From positions 248,001 to 312,000 of the forward strand of contig NZ_JACOEA010000003.1 of assembly GCF_014281125.1 (NCBI RefSeq): a stretch of DNA of 64,000 bases, in the 5' to 3' direction. Shown here one piece after another: positions 36,603 through 44,819 of this stretch. Within the stretch, counting starts at the first letter, position 1, and every line of letters starts with the position of its first letter. The notes below the pieces were generated by a model that worked only from the letters and a program-made list of their open reading frames with translations, was not told where the DNA came from and searched no databases. Made by a program: the position numbers and the translations under genes. The DNA comes from Lawsonibacter celer (lineage in GTDB: Bacteria > Bacillota > Clostridia > Oscillospirales > Oscillospiraceae).

Positions 36603-37943
36603 ATGCAAGGCCTTTTGGTTATCCTAATTTTTGCGGTGATGCTGGTTCTGAACGTCCCGGTGGCAATCTCCTTGGGTGTGGCCAGCTTTGCCTACCTGTT
36701 CTTCATGTCCCCCCTGCCGGTGGACATCGTGGTACAGTCCTTTGTCAGCGGCGTGGACTCCTTCACCCTGCTTGCCGTTCCCTTCTTTATCCTGGCCGGC
36801 GACGTAATGATGGAGGGCGGCATTTCCAAGCGGCTGATCATGTTTTGCCGTGTCTGCATGGGCAAGAAGATTGGTGCTCTTGGCATGGTAACCGTATTCG
36901 CAAGCATGATTTTCGCGGCCATCTCCGGCTCCGGCCCAGCCACTGTAGCCTGTATCGGCGGCATTATGATTCCCGCCATGATCAAAGAGCGGTATGACCG
37001 CTCCTACTCCTGTACACTGGCCTCCTGCGCCGGCGCTCTGGGGCCGATTATCCCTCCCAGTCTCTCCTTTATTATGTACGGCGTCAGCGCACAGTTGTCG
37101 ATTACAGAGCTATTCCTGGCCGGTATTGTACCCGGAATTCTCATGGGCGTAGCGCTGATGGTCTACAACCGTTTCATTGCCAAACGCCATGGCTTCGGGC
37201 CAGGCACCCCAGGCTATGAGCAGGCCATGCTGGCCGAGGGCGGCGGTGACCAGGAGGAATTACCCAGCCTGGGCAAGGCGACCAAAGAAGCCATCTGGTC
37301 CCTGATGGTCCCCGTCATCATCCTGGGCGGTATCTATGGCGGCATCTTTACTCCCACCGAAGCTGCCGTGGTCGCCTCGGTCTACGCCATTCTAATCGGT
37401 CTGTTTGTCTACAGGGAGATCAAATTCAAGGATCTAGCCGGTATTTTCCGCAAATCGGTCCTTACCTCCGGTACGGTCATGATTCTGGTCGCCTGTGCAA
37501 CCGCTTTTGGCCGGGTACTCACCATGGAGCACGTTCCCACCGCGGTGGCTCAGATTATCCTTGGCCTGTCCACGAATAAGTATGTCGTGCTACTGCTGAT
37601 CAACGTTTTCCTTTTCATTGTGGGTATGCTTATGGAAACCCTGGCCGCCATTATCATCCTCACCCCCATTCTGCTGCCCGTTGTGACCCAGCTGGGCGTC
37701 GACCCCGTTCACTTCGGCGTCATTATGGTGGTCAACCTGGTTATTGGCATGTGTACGCCTCCCGTTGGCGTCAACCTTTTCGTAGGCGCCCGCCTGGGCG
37801 GCATCAAGGTGGAAAAAATGTTCAAGTGGCTTGTCCCTATGATTGGAGTCCTTCTGATCGTCCTGATGGCCGTTACATATATCGAGCCCATATCCACCTT
37901 CCTGCCGAATCTGGTAAAGACCCTATCCGCCTGGGGAAGCTGA
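36603..37943 (+). CDS. dctM: TRAP transporter large permease (DctM)
   Basis: 446 residues with about 12 helices. Conserved parts are 'LLAVPFFILAGDVMMEGGIS', 'ISGSGPATVACIGGIMIPAM' (sodium/substrate site) and 'MLMETLAAIIILTPILLPV'. It is the sodium-coupled transport channel of the system. Last gene of the operon, followed by a terminator at 38007. Confidence 0.94.
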   Translation: MQGLLVILIFAVMLVLNVPVAISLGVASFAYLFFMSPLPVDIVVQSFVSGVDSFTLLAVPFFILAGDVMMEGGISKRLIMFCRVCMGKKIGALGMVTVFASMIFAAISGSGPATVACIGGIMIPAMIKERYDRSYSCTLASCAGALGPIIPPSLSFIMYGVSAQLSITELFLAGIVPGILMGVALMVYNRFIAKRHGFGPGTPGYEQAMLAEGGGDQEELPSLGKATKEAIWSLMVPVIILGGIYGGIFTPTEAAVVASVYAILIGLFVYREIKFKDLAGIFRKSVLTSGTVMILVACATAFGRVLTMEHVPTAVAQIILGLSTNKYVVLLLINVFLFIVGMLMETLAAIIILTPILLPVVTQLGVDPVHFGVIMVVNLVIGMCTPPVGVNLFVGARLGGIKVEKMFKWLVPMIGVLLIVLMAVTYIEPISTFLPNLVKTLSAWGS

Positions 37944-38006
37944 CTGGCTCAGGTTGTTCCCTGTTGATCCCGCCCCCCTATCTCTACCTTTCACATATCC
38001 CCTGTG

Positions 38007-38046
38007 GAAGAAACCGGGCTGAAATGCCCGGTTTCTTCCTTTTCTG
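38007..38046 (+). terminator. Terminator of the TRAP operon
   Basis: Stem GAAGAAACCGGGC / GCCCGGTTTCTTC with CCTTTTCTG downstream. Confidence 0.85.
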
Positions 38047-38073
38047 TTTTATCTGTTCATCCCGGTTTTACGC

Positions 38074-38102
38074 TTGACCATGGGGATTCCACGTGATAAA
38101 GT
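38074..38102 (+). promoter_or_regulatory. Promoter of the thioesterase gene
   Basis: TTGACC (38074-38079), 17-bp spacer, TAAAGT (38097-38102), about 60 bp before the start. Confidence 0.5.
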
Positions 38103-38165
38103 AAATATTAAATTCTATACTCGCACTGTTTTATACAGCACACATTAAAATGGAGGCATATGATA

Positions 38166-38603
38166 ATGGACCCAGAATCCATTCCACAGGAAGTATTATT
38201 TGAGAAACTGCTGCGCCACTCGCTGAAGGACGGCTATGCCGGCCACAACGACATTCGGGTCACCGCTCTGCGGGAGGGCTTTGCCCAAGGGGAGCTTCTG
38301 GCGTCGGACCAGGCGCTCAATCCTCTGAAGATGGTACACGGCGGGGCGCTGACCGGCCTGGCCGATACGATTGCCGGCTTTGCCGTGTGCACCCTCGGTG
38401 TGCAGAGCGTCACCAACGACTGCCTGATGACCTTTCTCCGCCCGGCCCGGCCTGGCCGGCTGGTCTGCACCGCCCAGGTGCGCAAGGCGGGCAAAAAGGT
38501 CTGTATTGTCCACGCCACGGTCTGTGACGAGGCCGGTACGGAGCTGGCCATCGGCACCTTTAACTTTTCCATCATCGGCGAGCTGAAGTTCCGGCATCCC
38601 TGA
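38166..38603 (+). CDS. PaaI-type hotdog thioesterase
   Basis: About 145 residues of the hotdog fold. 'NPLKMVHGGALTGLADTIAGFA' is the PaaI/YbgC signature with His-Gly-Gly and the catalytic acid. It hydrolyses short or aromatic acyl-CoA thioesters, releasing CoA. ATG at 38166 is chosen since GGAGG lies 9 nt upstream; ATG at 38160 is too close. Single gene between two terminators; fits a housekeeping role for stalled acyl-CoA from the nearby catabolic operons, which is inference. Confidence 0.88.
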   Translation: MDPESIPQEVLFEKLLRHSLKDGYAGHNDIRVTALREGFAQGELLASDQALNPLKMVHGGALTGLADTIAGFAVCTLGVQSVTNDCLMTFLRPARPGRLVCTAQVRKAGKKVCIVHATVCDEAGTELAIGTFNFSIIGELKFRHP

Positions 38604-38617
38604 TTGTTCCACACACC

Positions 38618-38657
38618 AAGGTACCCCCGGCGGTTTAACCCGCCGGGGGTACCTTTT
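38618..38657. terminator. Bidirectional terminator (thioesterase / purL)
   Basis: 14-bp stem GGTACCCCCGGCGG with its complement and 6-nt loop, AA before and TTTT after. Confidence 0.88.
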
Positions 38658-38659
38658 CA

Positions 38660-41600
38660 TTATTTAAAGTAGGCCGCACCGCTGTCAAAAATGGGCTGGT
38701 GCTTTTCACCGGGGATATTGCGCCCCACAAAGGGGCCGCAGCGCTCGGAGTGGCCCATCTTGCCAAACACCCGGCCGTCGGGGGAGAAGATGCCCTCGAT
38801 GGCCAGCAGGGAGCCGTTGGGGTTCACGTCCATGTCCATGGAGGGCACGCCGTCCTCGTCCACGTACTGGGTGGCCACCTGGCCGCCCGCGATCAGCTGC
38901 TCCAGCACGGCCTGAGGGGCCACGAACCGGCCCTCGCCGTGGGAGATGGGGATGGCGTGGAGGTCGCCCACGTTGGATTTCAGCATCCAGGGGGAGTTGA
39001 CGCTGGCCACCCGGGTGGTGACGTACTTGCTCTGGTGGCGGCCGATGGTGTTGTGGGTCAGGGTGGGGCAGTTCTCGTCCATGTCCCGGATCTCGCCGTA
39101 GGGCACCAGACCCAGCTTGATGAGGGCCTGGAAACCGTTGCAGATGCCCAGCATCAGACCGTCCCGGTTTTTCAGCAGGTCGTGGACGGCGTCGGTGATG
39201 CGGCTGTTGCGGAAGAAGGAGCAGATGAACTTGGCGGAGCCGTCGGGCTCGTCTCCGCCGGAGAAACCGCCGGGGATAAAGACGATCTGGGCGTTGCGGA
39301 TGGCCCCCTCCAGCTCCACGGCGGACTGGAGCAGGTCGTCGGCGGTCAGGTTGCGGATATTCACCGTCTCGGCGGTCATGCCCGCCCGCAGGCAGGCCCG
39401 CACGGAATCGTACTCGCAGTTGGTGCCGGGGAACACGGGGATCACCACCCGGGGCCGGGCGATCTTGGACTTGCACACCGCCGGGGAGCGCTCTGCCCAG
39501 GAAATGGCCTCCACCGCCCCGGTCTCAGCGGTGTTGGTGGGGTACACGTCCTCCAGCACATTCTCGTTGAGGGAGAGCAGCTCGTCAATGGAGGCGGTGT
39601 CCTCCCCGAAGGTAAGCACCGGCTGGGCGGTGGTATGGCCCACCAGCACGGCACCCTCCACGGCCCCGTCGCACTCGGCCAGGATCATGCCCTGGCAGGC
39701 GGGGCCGGTGAAACCTTCGTCCATGGTGAAGCCGATGCCGTTGCCGAAGGACATCTGCATGGCGGCCTCTTTCACTCCGCCGGGCTCCAGCACCCGGGCG
39801 GCCTTCACCTTGCCGGTCTGGCACAGGGCGTGGAAGGCTTCCCAGGCCGCCTTCTGGCCCGCGAAGTCGCCCAGATGGGGCACGCCGAAGAGGTAGACCG
39901 GATGGCCTGCCTCCTTGAACTCGGGAGAGAGCACCTCGCCCGCCCTGGCGGGGGCGATGGCGAAGGAAATCAGCGTGGGGGGCACGTCCAGATCCAGGAA
40001 GGAGCCGGACATGGAGTCCTTGCCGCCGATGGCGGCGCAGCCCAGGCCGATCTGGGCATCCATGGCGCCCAGCAGGGCCTGGAAGGGCTTGCTCCAGCGC
40101 TGGGGCTCCTCCCGCAGCTTTTCAAAGAACTCCTGGAGGGTGAGGTATACCTTCTTGTAATCGCCGCCTGCGGCCACCACCTTGGCCACCGAAGTGACCA
40201 CAGCCTGCACCGCGCCGTAGTAGGGGTCCCGGCTGAGCTGCTTGGGGTCGCAGCCCCAGGCCATGATGGAGGCCTGGTCGGTCTCCTGGCCCGGCTCCAC
40301 GGGGAACAGGGCGGCCATGGCCTGGGCGGGGGTGCGCTGAGTCTTGCCGCCGAAGGGCATCAGCACGCTGCCGGCGCCGATGGAGCCGTCAAACCGCTCG
40401 GTGAGGCCCCGGCGGGAGGCGTAGTCCAGCTCCCGGGCCAGCTCCCACAGGGAGCGTTCGGTCCAGGTCTGGGGGGCGGGCCGCTGGGCCACCTGCACGG
40501 CGGCGTGCTTCACCGCGCCGTTGGTGTTCAGGAAAGCGCGGGACAGGTTTGCCACGGTCTGGCCCCGCCAGGTCATCACCATCCGGGGGCTCTCGGTGAC
40601 GGTGGCCACCTGGTAGGCCTCCAAATTCTCGAAGGAGGCAAAGTTCATCAAAGTCTGGGCGTCCTCAGGGGCCACCACCACCGCCATCCGCTCCTGGGAT
40701 TCGGAGATGGCGATTTCGGTGCCGTCCAGGCCGTCATATTTCTTGCGCACGGCGTCCAGGTCGATGGCAAGGCCGTCGGCCAGCTCGCCGATGGCCACCG
40801 ATACGCCGCCGGCGCCGAAGTCGTTGCACCGCTTGATCAGCCGGGTCACATTGGGGTTGCGGAACAGCCGCTGGAGCTTGCGCTCCTCGGGGGCGTTGCC
40901 CTTCTGCACCTCGCTGGCCATGGTGTCCAGGCTCTTCAGGTTGTGGCTCTTGGAGGAGCCGGTGGCGCCGCCGATGCCGTCCCGGCCGGTGCGGCCGCCC
41001 AGCAGGATGACCACGTCGCCGGGGGCGGGCACCTCGCGGCGGACATGGTCGGCGGGAGCGGCACCCACCACCGCGCCGCACTCCAGGTGCTTGGCGATAT
41101 AGCCCTCGTGGTACAGCTCGGCCACGTGGCCGGTGGCCAGACCGATCTGGTTGCCGTAGGAGGAGTAGCCCGCCGCCGCGGTCTGGGCGATCTTCCGCTG
41201 GGGCAGACGGCCCTCCAGGGTCTGGTCCACCGGGGTGCGGGGGTCGCCGCAGCCGGTGAGGCGCATGGCCTGGTGGACATAAACCCGGCCGGACAGGGGG
41301 TCGCGGATGCAGCCGCCGATGCAGGTGGCCGCGCCGCCGAAGGGCTCGATCTCGGTGGGGTGGTTGTGGGTCTCGTTCTTGAACATCAGCAGCCAGTCCT
41401 GCTCCTTGCCGTCCACCGTGGCGGGGACATGGATGGAGCAGGCGTTGATCTCCTCGCTCTCGTCCAGCTCAGGCAGTTCGCCCCGCTTTTTCAGCACCTT
41501 GGTACCGATGGTAGCCAGGTCCATCAGGGTCTGGGGGCGCTTGGCGGCCTTTTCCGACCCGTACACCTCGTCCCGGGCGGACAGATAGCGGAGATAGGCA

Positions 41601-42346
41601 CCGTTGATGGTGGGGTCCTGGATGTCCACCCGGTCCAGGTGGGTGGAGAAGGTGGTGTGGCGGCAGTGGTCGGACCAGTAGGTGTCCACCACCCGCACCT
41701 CGGTGAGGGTGGGATCCCGCTGCTCCTCGTCCTTGAAGTAGCTCTGGAGGAAGGTCAGGTCCGCCAGGTCCATGGCCAGGCCGTACTGCTCCAGCAGGGC
41801 GGCAAGACCTTCCTGGTCCAGCTCCCGGAAGCCCGTCAGCACCGGCACATCCGCCGGTTCGGGGTACTGCTGGATCAGGGTCTCGGGCTTGTCCAGGGAG
41901 GCCTCCCGGCTCTCCACCGGGTTGATGAGGTAGCTCCTGGCCTTGTCCATGTCCGCCTCAGACAGTTCCCCCGCCAGTAAGTACAGGGTGGCGGAGCGCA
42001 CCACAGGCCGCTCCCCGCCGGTGAGCATCTGGATGCACTGGGCGCAGGAGTCCGCCCGCTGGTCATACTGGCCAGGTAGGGCCTCCACCGCCAGGAGGGT
42101 ATGGGCCCCCTGGACCGGCGGCAGATCCTCCTCATATACGTTGTCCACCTGGGGTTCGGACAGGACGGTGGTGCGGGCGGCCTCATAGGCACCCCAGTCC
42201 ACCCCCTCCACGTCGTACCGACGGAGGATGCGCACGCCGGCCAGCCCGGTCAGGCCCAGCGCGCCCCGGAGCTCCTGCAGCAGATGCGCCCCCTCCACGG
42301 CGAAAGGCGGCCTTTTCTCCACATAGCAGCGAAATACGTTTCCCAT
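38660..42346 (-). CDS. purL: Phosphoribosylformylglycinamidine synthase (single-chain FGAM synthase)
   Basis: 1228 residues, the large fused form with an N-terminal PurS-like part, two AIRS-type halves and a C-terminal glutaminase. It makes FGAM from FGAR, glutamine and ATP in purine synthesis. Seen: 'FKNETHNHPTEIEPFGGAATCIGGCIRD' region, 'GGRTGRDGIGGATGSSKSH', 'GGKDSMSG', and the glutaminase nucleophile in 'LGICNGFQALIKLGL'; 'GRFVAP' near the end. ATG at 42346 has AGGGGAG upstream; a longer frame enters the previous gene. Last gene of pgeF-SBP-purL, 20 bp after the SBP gene. Confidence 0.95.
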   Translation of the reverse strand: MGNVFRCYVEKRPPFAVEGAHLLQELRGALGLTGLAGVRILRRYDVEGVDWGAYEAARTTVLSEPQVDNVYEEDLPPVQGAHTLLAVEALPGQYDQRADSCAQCIQMLTGGERPVVRSATLYLLAGELSEADMDKARSYLINPVESREASLDKPETLIQQYPEPADVPVLTGFRELDQEGLAALLEQYGLAMDLADLTFLQSYFKDEEQRDPTLTEVRVVDTYWSDHCRHTTFSTHLDRVDIQDPTINGAYLRYLSARDEVYGSEKAAKRPQTLMDLATIGTKVLKKRGELPELDESEEINACSIHVPATVDGKEQDWLLMFKNETHNHPTEIEPFGGAATCIGGCIRDPLSGRVYVHQAMRLTGCGDPRTPVDQTLEGRLPQRKIAQTAAAGYSSYGNQIGLATGHVAELYHEGYIAKHLECGAVVGAAPADHVRREVPAPGDVVILLGGRTGRDGIGGATGSSKSHNLKSLDTMASEVQKGNAPEERKLQRLFRNPNVTRLIKRCNDFGAGGVSVAIGELADGLAIDLDAVRKKYDGLDGTEIAISESQERMAVVVAPEDAQTLMNFASFENLEAYQVATVTESPRMVMTWRGQTVANLSRAFLNTNGAVKHAAVQVAQRPAPQTWTERSLWELARELDYASRRGLTERFDGSIGAGSVLMPFGGKTQRTPAQAMAALFPVEPGQETDQASIMAWGCDPKQLSRDPYYGAVQAVVTSVAKVVAAGGDYKKVYLTLQEFFEKLREEPQRWSKPFQALLGAMDAQIGLGCAAIGGKDSMSGSFLDLDVPPTLISFAIAPARAGEVLSPEFKEAGHPVYLFGVPHLGDFAGQKAAWEAFHALCQTGKVKAARVLEPGGVKEAAMQMSFGNGIGFTMDEGFTGPACQGMILAECDGAVEGAVLVGHTTAQPVLTFGEDTASIDELLSLNENVLEDVYPTNTAETGAVEAISWAERSPAVCKSKIARPRVVIPVFPGTNCEYDSVRACLRAGMTAETVNIRNLTADDLLQSAVELEGAIRNAQIVFIPGGFSGGDEPDGSAKFICSFFRNSRITDAVHDLLKNRDGLMLGICNGFQALIKLGLVPYGEIRDMDENCPTLTHNTIGRHQSKYVTTRVASVNSPWMLKSNVGDLHAIPISHGEGRFVAPQAVLEQLIAGGQVATQYVDEDGVPSMDMDVNPNGSLLAIEGIFSPDGRVFGKMGHSERCGPFVGRNIPGEKHQPIFDSGAAYFK

Positions 42347-42366
42347 TCCAAACTCCCCTGTTCTCT

Positions 42367-43929
42367 CTATGGGCCGACGGCCCAGTCTGCAAAGCCGTAA
42401 AACACATTCTGCTGGGTGGGCGTCAGGCCGGAAACCTGTCTCCACTGGGTCAGCACCGACCAATTCTTAAAGCAGAGCACCGCAAAGGCCGGCTGCTCCG
42501 CCAGCCGCTGATAGAGGGCCTGCGCGGCCGCAGACCGCTCCTCTCCCCGGGCAGCACGGAGTGCGGCCAGCCGCTGCACAGCCGTCTGGTCCGAATAGCC
42601 GCCGTAGTTCAGCGCCCCGTCCGGGGAGAGAAGCGCTGTTGGGTCAAAATCCGCGGTCATGCGCACCTCCCCCAGGTAGAGATCAAACGCCCCCTGCCCC
42701 AGGGCCGTCAGATACTCCTCCCAGGGCAGCTGCTCCAGCGTCACGGCAAAGCCGGCCTGGGTCAGGCTCCGGGCCAGGTACTCGGCCACGGCCAGCTTGT
42801 CCACATTGTCCGTGGATGTCAGCAGGGTAAGCTGCATGCTCTGGTGCCCCTTGGTATAAATCCCATCCGCCTTGCTCCATCCCGCCGCCGCCAGCGTCTC
42901 TTCCGCCGCCTGGGGGGAGTAGCTCAGTGTATCCGCCAGAGCGGCGTCGTAGAGCGCGCTCTCTGGCGCGACGGGCAGATCAGCCGGCCGTGCGTGCCGG
43001 GAGAGCAGCGCGGTGGAGACTGCGGAGCGGTCCATGCTCCGCTGGAGGGCCTGGCGTACGCTCTGGTCCCGGCACAGCCCGGATGTGCAGTTAAAGCCCA
43101 CATACAGCATCACGCTGGTGGGGTAGTCCGTCGTCTCATAGGAACCGGAAAAGCCCAGGGTATTGGTGCCGGTGAGATCCGTGGCCACCAGTGTGATCTC
43201 CCGGGTGTCAAAGGCGTGAATCAGATCTCCCGCCGCCTGGATCGCCCGCAGGGGAATCACATCGACCGGCAGGCTCCGCCCCTGCCACCAGCCGGAGCGG
43301 GCCGTAAGGGAGAGGCTTTCCCCCGCGCCGCTGAGCACATATGGGCCGGTCCCCAGGGGCAGGCTTCCTCCGCCGTCCTTGACAATGGGTATGTCCAGCA
43401 GTGCTGGCAGGCCGCCGTTCGGGGTGTTCAGGACAAGCGTCACCGCCCCGTCGGAGGCCGCAACGCTCCGGATGCCGGCCAGCCGGGCGGAATAGAGGGC
43501 GCTGTTCCGGGCCGCGTTCAGGGAGGCGGCCGCCTCCGCGGCGGTCAGCGGGCTGCCGTCGGAAAAGGTTACCCCGCCGCGCAGGGCAAACGTCCAGGTG
43601 AGCCCGTCCTCAGACACCGTGTAGCTACTGCACAGCAGGTTCTGGGGCTCAAAGCTGCCGTCCAGCTCAAAGAGCCCCTCATAGATCAGCCCGCCCAGGG
43701 ACAGATTGGTGCGGTTGGAGCCGGTAAACGGGTGAAACCCCGCCTCCGGATAACAGGGCAGGGTAAACGCCGTCTGCTCCGGCTCAGCCGTGGGAAGGGG
43801 CGTGGCCGTTGGGGAGGGCGCGGGCGTGGCCTCAATCCGGGGCGCGTCTGAGCCGCATCCGGCCAGGGCGCAGCACAGTCCCAGAGCCAAAACTCCGGCG
43901 GTCAGCCGCAGCAGCGCCGCGCGCTTCAT
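42367..43929 (-). CDS. ABC transporter family 5 (peptide/nickel) substrate-binding lipoprotein, orphan
   Basis: 520 residues. Lipoprotein signal 'GVLALGLCCALAGCGSD' with Cys near residue 27 and a Pro/Thr linker, then an SBP_bac_5 domain ('FHPFTGSNRTNLSLGGLIYEGL', 'WTFALRGGVTFSDGSPLTAAEAA'). Such proteins deliver oligopeptides or other solutes to Opp/Dpp permeases, yet no permease or ATPase gene is nearby. It overlaps pgeF by 4 bp (ATGA) and runs into purL, so it is co-expressed with cell-wall editing and purine genes. The ligand is unknown. Confidence 0.87.
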   Translation of the reverse strand: MKRAALLRLTAGVLALGLCCALAGCGSDAPRIEATPAPSPTATPLPTAEPEQTAFTLPCYPEAGFHPFTGSNRTNLSLGGLIYEGLFELDGSFEPQNLLCSSYTVSEDGLTWTFALRGGVTFSDGSPLTAAEAAASLNAARNSALYSARLAGIRSVAASDGAVTLVLNTPNGGLPALLDIPIVKDGGGSLPLGTGPYVLSGAGESLSLTARSGWWQGRSLPVDVIPLRAIQAAGDLIHAFDTREITLVATDLTGTNTLGFSGSYETTDYPTSVMLYVGFNCTSGLCRDQSVRQALQRSMDRSAVSTALLSRHARPADLPVAPESALYDAALADTLSYSPQAAEETLAAAGWSKADGIYTKGHQSMQLTLLTSTDNVDKLAVAEYLARSLTQAGFAVTLEQLPWEEYLTALGQGAFDLYLGEVRMTADFDPTALLSPDGALNYGGYSDQTAVQRLAALRAARGEERSAAAQALYQRLAEQPAFAVLCFKNWSVLTQWRQVSGLTPTQQNVFYGFADWAVGP

Positions 43930-44747
43930 ACCGGGTCAGTCAGGGCAATCACGGCAGCCTGGCTGCCCCGTTGCCCCTGAGTCACCCGGTGGGACCAGTA
44001 GCGCTCAGGCAGACAGGCGGTACAGTCCTGCGAAACAGCAATATGCTCAGGCAGAACCCCCGCGTTCTCCAGCCGCTCGGCGTTGAGGCCCTTCAGATCC
44101 ACCCGGAATTTGCCGGTGGGCAGCACCTCGATGCTGTGCAGGGCGCAGGCACCCATGGCCTCGGTCATGGCGTTGGGCACGTCCTCATGGGTCTCAAAAC
44201 AACACTTGGAGATACCGGGGCCGATGGCGGCCAGCAAGTCCGCCGGGTCGGTGCCATAGCAGTCCCGCATCTTCTCCACCGCCCGGGTGACAATGCCAGA
44301 GGCAGTCCCCCGCCAGCCCGCGTGGACGGCGGCCACCGCCCGGCGCACCGGGTCGTAGAGCAGGATAGGCAGACAGTCCGCAGAAAATACCGTGAGTGCC
44401 ACACCGGGCACATCGGTCATCAGGCCATCGGCCTCATATTCCACCACCGCATTCAGCCCCTCCCGGGCGTCTGCAGCAGTGACGGTGCGCACAATGTCTC
44501 CGTGGACCTGATTGGTAAACACCAGCTTGGCCGGGTCCACCCCGATGGCAGCGCAGAAAATGCGGTAATTCTCCGCCACATGTTTGGGGTCGTCCCCCCG
44601 GCGAAAGCCCAGATTCAGGGAGGAATAAATCCCCTGGGACACACCGCCCAGCCGGGTGGAAAAGCCGTGGGCCACACCGCCGGCGGCCTCAAAGCCGTCG
44701 GCGGTGAGATACACCACGCCATTTACATTGCGTTCGGTGATATTCAT
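43926..44747 (-). CDS. pgeF: Peptidoglycan editing factor PgeF (laccase domain, YfiH family)
   Basis: 273 residues of the DUF152/PgeF family, which removes misincorporated residues from peptidoglycan precursors and can also act as a purine nucleoside phosphorylase. Metal and active-site marks are 'NQVHGDIV', 'FSADCLPILLYD' and 'AAVHAGWRGTASGIV'. ATG at 44747 follows AAGAGGA. 72 bp downstream of secA on the same strand. Co-transcription with purL is of note given the reported purine-related activity of the family. Confidence 0.92.
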   Translation of the reverse strand: MNITERNVNGVVYLTADGFEAAGGVAHGFSTRLGGVSQGIYSSLNLGFRRGDDPKHVAENYRIFCAAIGVDPAKLVFTNQVHGDIVRTVTAADAREGLNAVVEYEADGLMTDVPGVALTVFSADCLPILLYDPVRRAVAAVHAGWRGTASGIVTRAVEKMRDCYGTDPADLLAAIGPGISKCCFETHEDVPNAMTEAMGACALHSIEVLPTGKFRVDLKGLNAERLENAGVLPEHIAVSQDCTACLPERYWSHRVTQGQRGSQAAVIALTDPV

Positions 44748-44819
44748 AAAAAATCCTCTTACAGAAAATCGTAACTGCCGGAAGGAAATCGGGAAAACAG
44801 GGTTGCCCGCATTGGCCCC

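Noticed and set aside
38699..41980. Very long open frame (1093 codons) on the plus strand
   Set aside because: It is the antisense of purL; long antisense frames are expected in high-GC coding DNA. Its Gly/His/Val-rich translation shows no domain.
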